Assembly: GCA_016200205.1 (NCBI GenBank)
Contig: JACQFF010000059.1
Span: 1-36,190, forward strand
Reading direction: 5' to 3'
Length of the DNA: 36,190 nt
Origin: Planctomycetia bacterium
GTDB taxonomy: Bacteria; Planctomycetota; Planctomycetia; Pirellulales; PALSA-1355
The notes below the pieces were generated by a model. It was not told the origin of the DNA. It was given only the letters and a program-made list of their open reading frames with translations, and did not search any database. Shown here in pieces: positions 8,976 to 16,563 of this stretch. The number at the start of each line of letters is the position of its first letter. Position 1 is the first letter of the stretch. The position numbers and the translations under genes are program-made.

Positions 8976-9238
8976 TGGGCCAAAGGCCCAAGCTGCATCA
9001 GCCAGGGGCATCGCCCCTGGCATCGTGCGCTCTACGAACATTTCAAGCCCCAACGGGGCGATCTGACCCATCAACACAAAGCGCGTTCAAGCGATACGTA
9101 CTGTTCACCTTACGGAGCGACCGGGGGTCGCCGTCCCCGCGAGGAGACAGATCGCCCCGGTGGGGCTTGCGAGGGGCTCGCGCTGGATCGTTCCGAGGGG
9201 CGTTGCCCCTGGCTGTCACAGGTTGGGCCTTTGGCCCA
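8976..9238. repeat. 263 bp foldback element with 16 bp perfect terminal inverted repeats
   Basis: The ends are exact inverted copies: TGGGCCAAAGGCCCAA (8976-8991) and TTGGGCCTTTGGCCCA (9223-9238). Each end is itself a palindrome. Moving inward, each arm carries a second hairpin: GCCAGGGGC/GCCCCTGGC at 9001-9021 on the left, and AGGGGC/GCCCCT at about 9196-9210 on the right. Each arm also has a third one, built on GCCCCnnnGGGGC (9048-9060 left, 9154-9166 right). The two arms are imperfect inverted repeats over most of their length, so the whole unit can fold into a long branched hairpin. It has no coding capacity and looks like a non-autonomous or REP-like mobile repeat. Confidence 0.75.
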
Positions 9239-9330
9239 CAACAAACCGCGTATTTCCTCCGACGCGGGATTCGGCGGGAGCAAGGATCAACGACCCGACG
9301 CGCGGCTTGAGCGCTATCATGCGCGCTCTT

Positions 9331-9346
9331 TCAGGCTAAAGCCTGA
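9331..9346 (-). repeat. Short hairpin abutting the DUF1501 stop codon
   Basis: TCAGGC (9331-9336) and GCCTGA (9341-9346) form a perfect 6 bp stem with a 4 nt TAAA loop, two bases beyond the stop codon of the minus-strand gene. There is no T-run on the minus strand, so it is better described as a short palindromic repeat or 3'-end stabiliser than as an intrinsic terminator. Confidence 0.45.
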
Positions 9347-9348
9347 CC

Positions 9349-11286
9349 CTACACGGTCACATTGTCGTCCCGCGGGCGAGGATTGAACGCGAGCTCGACG
9401 TCGTCGATCCGGATGAAAGCCTGCGGTGGAACGCCGTCCAATGGCAATTCCAAAATGCCGGGCGTGACTTTTTCCACAATCACGGCCACGCCGATGCCAC
9501 GGCTGGTTTCCATCGCGCCGGCGTCCTGGCTGCGGAGAGTGGCCGCGACCTGAAAGCGGTCGTACTTCGGCTGTCCGGCTTCGCACCAGGCGGGCTGAAA
9601 ATCGAACGTGGCAAATTGCCGATGCTGGCGATGATCTTTTTTCAGATCGAGGAATCCGAAAATCGCCAGCCGGCAAACGAAATGTTTTAGAAACACTTCG
9701 CGGTAGAAGTCGCTCGATTGCGAGGCGCCGCAGGCGTGGATGGAGAAAGTGAATCGGCCGGCGCGCGGGTTGCGAACCTCTTGTGTGAGCATGGCCCGGG
9801 CGCCTTGTGGGATTCGCAGAGCGCCGGCTATCGGATGACTCGATTTCAAATCGGCCCCCTCACCCTGCCCTCTCCCGCGAGGGGAGAGGGTTCCTGGAAC
9901 GACGCCGAATCCCAACGCGGCGTGACGCTCGCCGTTGCGCGAGTTGATTGAGTCTTTGACGAGCATCACGCCCAGTTCGCCCGGCTGTTCGGACGTCAGA
10001 ATCGGCGATGCCTGCCACGTCTTGGCGCGGGTTTCGGTGCCGTGCGGCTCCAGCGGCGTCGCGCTTTCGAAATCGGTATCGTGCACCTGCCGATCGTCGT
10101 ACGGGGCAACCAGAGCGACGTTGCCCTCGGGTTGGACCCGCTCGGCGGTGGCCGGCCTGGTGCCCAGCAATTTCCACAGCGGCTCGCCTTTGCTCACCTG
10201 CAGCGGGCGGCCCGTGCGATCGCGGAACATCGCGTCGTGACCGATGCCAAGCAGATGGAAAATCGTCGCCGTCAGCTCCGGCGGCTGCACCCGGTTGGAG
10301 GCCGGATAGCCGCCCGTTTTGTCGCTCGAGCCATAAACCTGGCCGCCAGCGATGCCCGCTCCGGCCAGAACAAAGCTGAACACCGGGCCCCAGTGATCGC
10401 GGCCGCCAAACTTGTTGATTTTCGGCGTCCGGCCAAATTCGGCCACGGCAACGACCAAGGTTTCCTGCAATAGCCCGCGCTGGTCGAGGTCCTCGATCAA
10501 TGCGGTAAACCCGACGTCGAACATCGGGCAGAGTACGTCCTGCAGCCGGTTGGCGTTTTGAGCATGAGTGTCCCATAGCGGGTTGTCGACGGCCGTGTCG
10601 CCCGGATCGCGCGGCCAGCCCACGTGCACCAGCCGCACGCCGGCTTCAATCAATCGCCGCGCCAGCAACACGCACTGGCCCCAGCGGTGGGCGCCGAGGA
10701 AACCGGCCGTCTGGCCGGCGGGGCGCACATTGTCGTTCAACCGCATGATGTCGGGAATCCAGACGGTGCTCAGCGCCGGCACGCGCGTGCTGGGCTTGAG
10801 CATCTTGACCACCGAGCCGAAATAGGGCCAATCGCTGGGCTTGATCTCGCGCGCGCTGCCGGCCTCGTACTTGTTGCCGGTGAGCACCCAATAGCCGCTG
10901 GTGTCGTGCGTGTTGTCGTCGGTCGACATCGAGCGGACCACGGCCAGCTTGTCGGCAATGGCGGCCGTGCGGGGCAAGAGTTCACAGACTTGGATGCCCG
11001 GCACGTTGGTGGAAATGGGCTTGAACGGCCCGCGGATTTCCAGCGGGGCGTCAGGTTTGGGATCGAAGGTCTCGTGCTGCGGCGGTCCGCCTTGCAACCA
11101 CAAGTAGATGACATTCTTGGCCCGGCCGAATGTCGGATCACTCGATGCGGCGGTCGCCCCGCGAGACTGGGCCGCCAGCAGGGTGGGCAGCGACAGCCCC
11201 AGCAGATTCAAGCCGCCGATCTTCATCAGCTCGCGCCGCGAGATTCGATCGCACAGCGTGTACGGCCGGTCGTCGAGCGAGAACAT
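9349..11286 (-). CDS. DUF1501 domain protein with C-terminal extension, twin-arginine-like leader
   Basis: 645 residues from ATG 11286 (AGGAG 10 nt upstream; a GTG at 11292 is an alternative). The N-terminus has SRRELMKIGGLNLLGLSLP, a twin-arginine-type export signal. The DUF1501 (sulfatase/alkaline-phosphatase-like) domain spans about residues 50-420: VIYLWLQGGPPQHETFDPKP, then THDTSGYWVLTGN, VHVGWPRDPGDT, DTHAQN, VVAVAEFGRTP and GGRDHWGP, supplying the Asp/His metal-ligand pattern. Planctomycetes carry many such proteins, often beside DUF1549/DUF1553 cytochrome-like partners, which are absent here. The domain normally ends near 430-480 residues. This protein has about 190 more, strand-rich, and interrupted by a low-complexity insert encoded by a palindromic repeat (9857-9890). 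Substrate unknown. Confidence 0.88.
   Translation of the reverse strand: MFSLDDRPYTLCDRISRRELMKIGGLNLLGLSLPTLLAAQSRGATAASSDPTFGRAKNVIYLWLQGGPPQHETFDPKPDAPLEIRGPFKPISTNVPGIQVCELLPRTAAIADKLAVVRSMSTDDNTHDTSGYWVLTGNKYEAGSAREIKPSDWPYFGSVVKMLKPSTRVPALSTVWIPDIMRLNDNVRPAGQTAGFLGAHRWGQCVLLARRLIEAGVRLVHVGWPRDPGDTAVDNPLWDTHAQNANRLQDVLCPMFDVGFTALIEDLDQRGLLQETLVVAVAEFGRTPKINKFGGRDHWGPVFSFVLAGAGIAGGQVYGSSDKTGGYPASNRVQPPELTATIFHLLGIGHDAMFRDRTGRPLQVSKGEPLWKLLGTRPATAERVQPEGNVALVAPYDDRQVHDTDFESATPLEPHGTETRAKTWQASPILTSEQPGELGVMLVKDSINSRNGERHAALGFGVVPGTLSPRGRGQGEGADLKSSHPIAGALRIPQGARAMLTQEVRNPRAGRFTFSIHACGASQSSDFYREVFLKHFVCRLAIFGFLDLKKDHRQHRQFATFDFQPAWCEAGQPKYDRFQVAATLRSQDAGAMETSRGIGVAVIVEKVTPGILELPLDGVPPQAFIRIDDVELAFNPRPRDDNVTV
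9857..9890. repeat. Palindromic repeat unit inside the DUF1501 coding sequence
   Basis: CCCTCACCCT followed by the hairpin CCCTCTCCC (9868-9876) / GGGAGAGGG (9882-9890). The same unit, differing only in the hairpin loop region, occurs at 25611-25642. Here it lies in frame in the C-terminal extension and encodes the Gly/Arg-rich LSPRGRGQGEG on the minus strand. Confidence 0.8.
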
Positions 11287-11323
11287 GGACACAGGACTCC
11301 TGGGGCGGATTGCCGTTGAGCTT

Positions 11324-11329
11324 AGTATA
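11324..11329 (-). promoter_or_regulatory. Possible -10 element upstream of the DUF1501 gene
   Basis: On the minus strand this reads TATACT (5/6 of consensus), about 38 nt upstream of the start codon. No good -35 hexamer is present at 16-18 nt, so the call is weak. Confidence 0.25.
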
Positions 11330-11444
11330 GCGAAAAAGGCTCAAGGCGTTTAGGCTCCAGAATGCCTCGCTACCGCCGCTAGGCTCCGTCCTCCAACCAC
11401 TTTTCCGGGTGAGAAAACAGGGGGCTGCCCAAGATCGCCTAAAC

Positions 11445-11474
11445 TTGACCGGGCACAAAAAGCCGACTTAAACT
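11445..11474 (+). promoter_or_regulatory. Candidate promoter for the 11542 gene
   Basis: TTGACC (11445-11450), an 18 nt spacer and TAAACT (11469-11474) match 5/6 and 4/6 of the sigma-70 consensus. The predicted start is about 60 nt upstream of the ATG. Confidence 0.35.
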
Positions 11475-11541
11475 TGGGGTGAGAGGGGCTTTTGTCGCGT
11501 TTTCACCGCGCGGCTCACCGGAATAGTGGAGGTTGTGGTCC

Positions 11542-12078
11542 ATGACTGCCGATCGTCCCCAGCTTCCCCTGCGGGACTTTTTTGCCGGGGTAGCGGAATA
11601 CGCTTTCGAAACTCGCCTGGGCATCGCCGATCCGCCGCTGGTCGATTACATCGCCGGCTTGCTGACCCGCTTCATCCGCTCGGATTCGCTCTTCGCCGTG
11701 CGAGACCTGGCGGGCCACCGCTTGGAGGAAGTCGGCGAGATGCTCGTCGAAGGGGGAGCCCGCGTTGGCGACGCCCGTCGCGAGGTGCATCGCCACATCG
11801 GCGACTTCACCTTCTTCTGGACAGGTGTCTATCCCGAAGCGCTGCGCCGCGCCAAGAGCAAAGTCGGCCACGACCGATTCGTCGACTACTGCACCCAAGG
11901 CAAGCGCGCCTATTACATCGCCAGCACGATCCCCAGCGAAAGCGAAGACGTCCGAAGCGAAGTGCTCGAAAGGCTCAGCCAGGAATTCGAGCTGTGCGCT
12001 TTCGGCCTCAACGAAGCCCGTAAGGAATGGGAACGCCGCGACCCTGGCGGAAGCTGGCAACTGGTCGTGTTCAATTAG
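11542..12078 (+). CDS. Conserved protein of unknown function
   Basis: 178 residues from ATG 11542, with GGAGG 9 nt upstream; a TTG three codons earlier is less likely. No signal peptide or membrane segment. It is helical, with a first half containing LRDFFAGVAEYAFETRLG and LVDYIAGLLTRFIRSDSLF. The middle part has RREVHRHIGDFTFFWTGVYP and the C-terminal half YCTQGKRAYYIAST. I recognise it only as the kind of compact cytoplasmic protein found in planctomycetes; no function can be assigned. It is a single gene between the DUF1501 gene and the convergent ABC ATPase. Confidence 0.75.
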   Translation: MTADRPQLPLRDFFAGVAEYAFETRLGIADPPLVDYIAGLLTRFIRSDSLFAVRDLAGHRLEEVGEMLVEGGARVGDARREVHRHIGDFTFFWTGVYPEALRRAKSKVGHDRFVDYCTQGKRAYYIASTIPSESEDVRSEVLERLSQEFELCAFGLNEARKEWERRDPGGSWQLVVFN

Positions 12079-12134
12079 CCGCCAAGCCGCAAGCGGCCGC
12101 GAACCTCCGCTGGTGGCTTAGAGCCGCACCCGCT

Positions 12135-13061
12135 TCAGATCACCAGCCCCTTGGTCACCAGCATGAAGACGTCTTCCAGCGTGGGATCTTTCTCGTGGAA
12201 GGAACGCATGCGGGCGCCGGATTGCATGAGTTGCGCCATCAGCGTGGCTACCTGGTCGTCGTTGGCGGCCATTTCAACCGTTACCTGGTGATCTTCGATC
12301 TGCACGTCGCGGGTTTGCGGGCAACTGCGAATAATCGACAAGCCGACGTCCATGCCCTCGACAAACTTGATTTCCACCATCCGGTTGCCGCGAATCCGCC
12401 GATAGACTTCATCGATCGGCCCGTGCATCAAGAGTTGGCCGCGCTCGATGATGCCGATCGACGTGCAGCAGTCGGCCAACTCGGTGAGGATGTGGCTGGA
12501 GATCAAGATGGTCTTGCCCATCCGGCGCAGCTCTTTGAGCAGGGCTTTGACTTCCAGCCGGGCGCGCGGATCCAAGCCGCTGGAGGGCTCGTCCAGAATC
12601 AGCACCGGTGGATCGTGCACCAGTGTTTTCGCCAGGCACAGCCGCTGTTTCATGCCGCGCGACAGCCCATTGACGAAATCGTCTCGCTTGTGCATCAGGT
12701 CGAGCAGTTCGAGCACGTCGCCGATGACCGCTTTGCGCTTCGCGCGCGGAATCTGGTAGGCTACCGCGAAAAAATCCAAAAACTCCCAAACCTTCATGCC
12801 GTCGTAGACGCCGAAGTTGTCGGGCATGTAGCCGACGCTCTTGCGGACGGCCAGGGGATCTTTCGTGACGCTATGGCCGTTGACGATGCCCTCGCCGCGC
12901 GTGGCTTTGAGAAGCGTGGCCAGGAAGCGGATCGTCGTGCTCTTGCCGGCGCCGTTGGGCCCGATGAAGCCGAACATCTCGCCGGCCTCGATCTTCAGGT
13001 TCAGCGATTCGACGGCCGTGAAATCGCCGTAATTCTTGGAGAAATCAACAAGCTCAATCAT
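12135..13061 (-). CDS. ABC transporter ATP-binding protein
   Basis: 308 residues. It is the nucleotide-binding subunit of an ABC-2-type system: Walker A GPNGAGKST at residues 34-42, Q-loop region VGYMPDNFGVYDGM, signature LSRGMKQR, Walker B VLILDEPSSGLDP, and switch histidine in LISSHILTEL. The C-terminal 80 residues after the ATPase core resemble the regulatory tail of the CcmA/NatA/GldA group (LEDVFMLVTKG near the end). The substrate is not deducible. Its ATG lies 5 nt after the stop of the 827-residue membrane protein on the same strand, so they form an operon. No classical ABC-2 permease is in the window, unless the membrane protein takes that role. Confidence 0.93.
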   Translation of the reverse strand: MIELVDFSKNYGDFTAVESLNLKIEAGEMFGFIGPNGAGKSTTIRFLATLLKATRGEGIVNGHSVTKDPLAVRKSVGYMPDNFGVYDGMKVWEFLDFFAVAYQIPRAKRKAVIGDVLELLDLMHKRDDFVNGLSRGMKQRLCLAKTLVHDPPVLILDEPSSGLDPRARLEVKALLKELRRMGKTILISSHILTELADCCTSIGIIERGQLLMHGPIDEVYRRIRGNRMVEIKFVEGMDVGLSIIRSCPQTRDVQIEDHQVTVEMAANDDQVATLMAQLMQSGARMRSFHEKDPTLEDVFMLVTKGLVI

Positions 13062-13066
13062 GGTGA

Positions 13067-15550
13067 TTATTTAAATGGATCCGCTGTTTCCAAACTGAAC
13101 ACGTCCTCCGTCGGTCTGGGCTCGGCAGGCAAGTTCATATCGGGTTTGGGTGGGTACGCGCCGAGTTGCAGGTGGGCCACAACCAACATCGCCTTGCGCA
13201 CCTGGGCGGCGGCAGGCTCGACGCGGACGCCCGCCATGGATTGATTACGCCAGCCTACGAGTCGAACATCGCCGGGCTCGAGCCCTTGATGCTTCTCCGC
13301 GACGTCCAACAAAAGTCGGAGACTAAGCGCGCCTTCGGGCCGCGCCTGCCGGGTCAGTGGCGACAACTCGCGGGCGGCAACGAGTTTTTCGCGATTCTCC
13401 GCATGTGGCGTAAAACGGACGACCACCTTGTCGCCCGGCGCCAAATCGCCGATCCAACACGATTCGTCGATCCCTTGGCCACCGGCGGGCCGGCGCAGCA
13501 AGGTCACGCCGAACAGCTTGAGCGCGGTATGGTTTTCAACGCTCGGAGATTCGCCCGGCGTATTTTGCCAGATCAAATTGCCGCCCAAAGAGACCATCTG
13601 CTCGCTGTGCACCAGGCCGGTGGAATTCGACGAGACGAGATAGTCGTCCAGGTGGCTATCGCCGAAATTGCGCAAAGTGACGGTTCCGCTGGATTGCCCC
13701 TGCAATCGCCCAACATCCGCGGCAAAGGGCTGAGCCAGGGCCGCGGGATCGTCGAAATGCACGCTGTAACTGGTCGAGAGCGAACTGTATAGCGCCGTGT
13801 AGCGAGTGAGATGGCCGCGCGAAAACCCGGCGTGCATTTCGAGGACGGCGATTTCAGTTTCCGAGCGTGCAAACCCGATATCCAACTGCGCCAGCCAGAT
13901 CACGGCCAGCCCCCAGCCGATCGCCACGACGGGCACCGCGAGCCAGGCCCACTCCACGCGCCCCAGCACGCGGAACACGAGCCAGTTCACCGGAACGATG
14001 AGCAAAAGATAAATGCCTATCATCCACAGCACGAACTCGCGTTTGGGCACCGAGATTCCGGCCGCGTCGCGCAGAGCTTTGCGGGCGGTCGAGGAGACCA
14101 TATTGAAATCATCCCAAGCGGCCACGCCCGAATTGCGTTTGCGCCCATCGGCGAGCGCGCCTTCCTGCACGCCGCTACTTGCATCTTCGGCCGGATCCAC
14201 TGCCGGCTCCGTCGCGGGGTCGCAAACGTGCACGCTATCCGGCGAAAGGTGAGCGTCGCGCGTGAAAATCCTCACGTTGGACACAACGGCCGGATCCGTC
14301 GCGCGATGGGCCGGCTGCAAGGTAGCCTTCATGAATTCGAAATTCTGATCCGATTTGTAGATTCGCGGCGGGCGGCGCAGCAAACAAGCGTTGAAGAAAC
14401 TGTCGAAACTTCGCCATTGGACGAGCTCGCGCTCGCTGAGCCGAAATGCCGTCACGACCACCCGGCCGCGTCCCACCCGACGCTCGGCCACAAGCTCGCC
14501 GGTGCCGGGCAGAAACTCGGCCTGGGGGTGCTTCGCCAGCTTGATGCCCGACCAGGGCTGCACCGCCGTTACGCCGCGCCGATCGCCGGCTTCACGAATG
14601 GTCCAGTTGCGATTCAAGTCGGCCAGTGAATGCTCATCAAAACTCGTCGTCTCGGCGGCCGTCGCCGGCAGGCAGGGCTCCAAAAAGCTGCCCCGCAACG
14701 CGTCGAGTGTCTGCGGTCCGCTGATGATCAAGCCCCCACCCCAATGCAACCACTCCAACATGGCTTGCTGCTGTTCGGGCAAAAGGACCGACGGCAGCAC
14801 GTCATCCCACACGATAAAGGCTATCGTCGTCCAGCAAAGCGATCGCGTGGGCAGCATCAGCGGGGGACTGGGTCGGGGCATGACGACGCGATAGTAAAAT
14901 GCGTCTTCGCCCAGCAGATTGAACGTTTCTCCCGGCGGCTGGATGCAATCGAGCACCTTCAGGTAACGATACCGGCTGGGATCTCGGGCCAGCACGAACA
15001 TGTAGAATTGGTAGTCCGGCATGTGCGGCAGCACTTCCATTTCGCGCCACTCTTCGCTGCCATGCTGCCGATTGCGCAACTGATTCAAGACAAAAGTCGT
15101 GGTGCGGCCGCGCGGCGCGAAGAAAATCGTTTCCAGCGTCTTCTTCTGTCCTTTCGGCAGCGCAGCCGACCGCGACGTGAGCAGGCGGAAAGGGCAGTTC
15201 TCCAAGTCGACCGGATTCGATTGCCCATCGACGGCCGAGGAGTTCAAATCGCCGCTGAAATCAAAATTGTTGGCCTTCGTTTCGACCAACACTCCCGTCC
15301 AATGACCGGGCTTCACCCGGCGAGCGATCGTTTGCGCGTCCTTGTCGCCCGGCTCGATGAAGACCTTCAGATGATCGAAGGGGGGCTTCGGCTTTTCTTT
15401 TTTCTTGAGCTTCTCGAGTTGCCCCTTGGCGTCAGCCGCGGTTTTGCCGCTGCACCCATTGGAAAAAACCAGCGCCCACGGCAGTAAGATGCTCAGGCAG
15501 GTAGCGGCCAGCCGCGTGCCTGTCCCGATTCCGTGCCGACAACAATGCAT
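13067..15550 (-). CDS. Membrane-anchored protein associated with an ABC ATPase
   Basis: 827 residues, function unknown. The N-terminus has a hydrophobic export signal (about residues 13-32) ending SNGCSGK, a weak lipobox-like cysteine. Residues 40-500 are probably extracytoplasmic and include a segment like the class I glutamine amidotransferase-like fold (QQQAMLEWLHWGGGLIISGP, about residues 260-285). Two adjacent membrane segments follow at about 510-535 (IGIYLLLIVPVNWLVF) and 540-560 (WLAVPVVAIGWGLAVIWL), then a strand-rich C-terminal domain of about 260 residues. This is reminiscent of auxiliary membrane proteins linked to Gld-type ABC systems. The ABC ATPase starts 5 nt downstream, which ties the two functionally. 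Confidence 0.75.
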   Translation of the reverse strand: MHCCRHGIGTGTRLAATCLSILLPWALVFSNGCSGKTAADAKGQLEKLKKKEKPKPPFDHLKVFIEPGDKDAQTIARRVKPGHWTGVLVETKANNFDFSGDLNSSAVDGQSNPVDLENCPFRLLTSRSAALPKGQKKTLETIFFAPRGRTTTFVLNQLRNRQHGSEEWREMEVLPHMPDYQFYMFVLARDPSRYRYLKVLDCIQPPGETFNLLGEDAFYYRVVMPRPSPPLMLPTRSLCWTTIAFIVWDDVLPSVLLPEQQQAMLEWLHWGGGLIISGPQTLDALRGSFLEPCLPATAAETTSFDEHSLADLNRNWTIREAGDRRGVTAVQPWSGIKLAKHPQAEFLPGTGELVAERRVGRGRVVVTAFRLSERELVQWRSFDSFFNACLLRRPPRIYKSDQNFEFMKATLQPAHRATDPAVVSNVRIFTRDAHLSPDSVHVCDPATEPAVDPAEDASSGVQEGALADGRKRNSGVAAWDDFNMVSSTARKALRDAAGISVPKREFVLWMIGIYLLLIVPVNWLVFRVLGRVEWAWLAVPVVAIGWGLAVIWLAQLDIGFARSETEIAVLEMHAGFSRGHLTRYTALYSSLSTSYSVHFDDPAALAQPFAADVGRLQGQSSGTVTLRNFGDSHLDDYLVSSNSTGLVHSEQMVSLGGNLIWQNTPGESPSVENHTALKLFGVTLLRRPAGGQGIDESCWIGDLAPGDKVVVRFTPHAENREKLVAARELSPLTRQARPEGALSLRLLLDVAEKHQGLEPGDVRLVGWRNQSMAGVRVEPAAAQVRKAMLVVAHLQLGAYPPKPDMNLPAEPRPTEDVFSLETADPFK

Positions 15551-15663
15551 TTCAGTGGCCCCACTTGTTCACTGTCCCGCAATCCTGAGTGTAAGTCTTC
15601 CAATTGTCCCTGGGTAGTCTGACACTCCTGCGTGAGCCCCAACGCAAGCCCGGTGGGAACGGT

Positions 15664-15697
15664 CCCCATTTTTCGCGGTCTTCGGAGCAAAATGGGG
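15664..15697. repeat. Inverted repeat between two minus-strand genes
   Basis: CCCCATTTT (15664-15672) and AAAATGGGG (15689-15697) are perfect 9 bp inverted repeats with a 16 nt spacer, in the gap downstream of the mocA-like gene and upstream of the membrane-protein gene. It could act as an operator or a weak terminator; on the minus strand the last arm ends in ATGGGG, so there is no T-run. Confidence 0.4.
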
Positions 15698-15734
15698 CGG
15701 GCCCCTTCTCCCGAAGCAGATTTGAGACGGTTTC

Positions 15735-16364
15735 TTATTTGGCGTCTCGGTCATATTTGGCTCGCAATCGCCGATAATCATCGGGCGTATCCAAATCCTC
15801 GACCACCGCATCGTCGCCAACGTGGAGATACGCGACCGGATGACGCGCCACGAGCGTGTTGATCGCCTCGTCGGCCGCCAGATGGGCCACTTCGGCGGCC
15901 AGTGGCCAGGCAAACAACACAGGATGGCCGTTGCGGTCGTCGGCGCGTGGAACCCAGATTCGCGCCGGCTCGCCGGCTCGCACCTGGTCCCATTCGTACG
16001 CACCGATCAAACGATCGATGGTTCGGGCCAGAATTCCTGGCATATCGGCCGGCGCCAGCAGCCATGCATCATGAGCGTCGGGGTGAAACTCTCGTTCGAT
16101 GCGCTCCAATCCCAGCCGAACTGAAACTTTCATTTCGCTCGGTGCAATGTCGGGTTGCACCACCAACGCACCGCACTCGCGGCTCAACTCGGCCAGGCGT
16201 TGGTCGTCCGGATGCAGGACGATCACCGTCTCGGCGACCCGGCTCGAACGCCACTCCTCCAGCACGTACTCGATGAGAGTTTTCCGGCCCCACGGCAACA
16301 GGAGCTTGGGCTGGCCCATGCGCTGGCTGTGGCCGGCGGCAGGAATAACGGCATAGGTTTGCAT
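15735..16364 (-). CDS. MobA/MocA-like nucleotidyltransferase
   Basis: 209 residues from ATG 16364; a start 5 codons upstream is possible. The N-terminal nucleotide-binding motif AVIPAAGHSQRMGQPKLLLP marks the MobA-like NTP transferase fold. Other features are LAPADMP (the acidic metal-binding loop near residue 103) and the later NGHPVLFAWPL. MocA/MobA-type enzymes attach CMP or GMP to molybdopterin. The MocA (CTP:molybdopterin) assignment is favoured because an XdhC-family gene lies immediately upstream on the same strand, a pairing typical of molybdenum hydroxylase maturation. No molybdenum enzyme is in the window, so other sugar or cofactor nucleotidyl transfer cannot be excluded. Confidence 0.82.
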   Translation of the reverse strand: MQTYAVIPAAGHSQRMGQPKLLLPWGRKTLIEYVLEEWRSSRVAETVIVLHPDDQRLAELSRECGALVVQPDIAPSEMKVSVRLGLERIEREFHPDAHDAWLLAPADMPGILARTIDRLIGAYEWDQVRAGEPARIWVPRADDRNGHPVLFAWPLAAEVAHLAADEAINTLVARHPVAYLHVGDDAVVEDLDTPDDYRRLRAKYDRDAK

Positions 16365-16404
16365 ACAGGCGCGCCGCAATTCGCTGAGGAGACATCACTC
16401 TTTA

Positions 16405-16538
16405 AGAACGCGTCTTCAAAACGTTCCGAACGTTGGAATTTGGGAGGGCGAAGCTCCCGCTGAGCCGATTTTGCACCGGAAGGTAGAGGCTCGGCAGGAG
16501 CCTCGCCCTCCCGGTCGCGTAATTTGAAGACACGTTCT
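16405..16538. mobile_element. Miniature inverted-repeat element, copy 1
   Basis: 134 bp with terminal inverted repeats AGAACGCGTCTTCAAA (left) and, read inward from the right end, AGAACGTGTCTTCAAA: 15 of 16 match. The interior is also a foldback: GGGAGGGCGAAGCTC near the left pairs with GAGCCTCGCCCTCCC near the right. A second copy at 31109-31241 is nearly identical over its whole length. The copy has TA next to both ends, as expected for TA-targeting Tc1/mariner/IS630-type transposition, but the exact boundary is ambiguous by one base. It has no coding capacity. It lies in the 199 nt gap between the xdhC-like and mocA-like genes. Confidence 0.88.
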
Positions 16539-16563
16539 AAGACATAAGGCCGTGCATGCGCGG

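Larger units (their letters stand above)
8721..9348. other. Repeat-rich gene-free stretch
   Basis: 628 nt with no convincing gene. It holds a 34 bp hairpin (8811-8844), a 263 bp foldback element (8976-9238) and a short hairpin abutting the DUF1501 stop (9331-9346). Between the first two, about 8845-8937, an open frame ends in the plausible coding-like stretch VVLKDVGDYVASLIAALA followed by TAG, possibly the degraded end of a former gene. Confidence 0.6.

Noticed and set aside
8976-9238. A CRISPR array
   Set aside because: Repeats are inverted and palindromic, not regularly spaced direct repeats with unique spacers; no cas genes.
12027-13244. A 405-codon open frame antisense to the ABC ATPase
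   Set aside because: It is a shadow of the minus-strand gene, which has complete Walker and signature motifs; the antisense product has no recognisable features.
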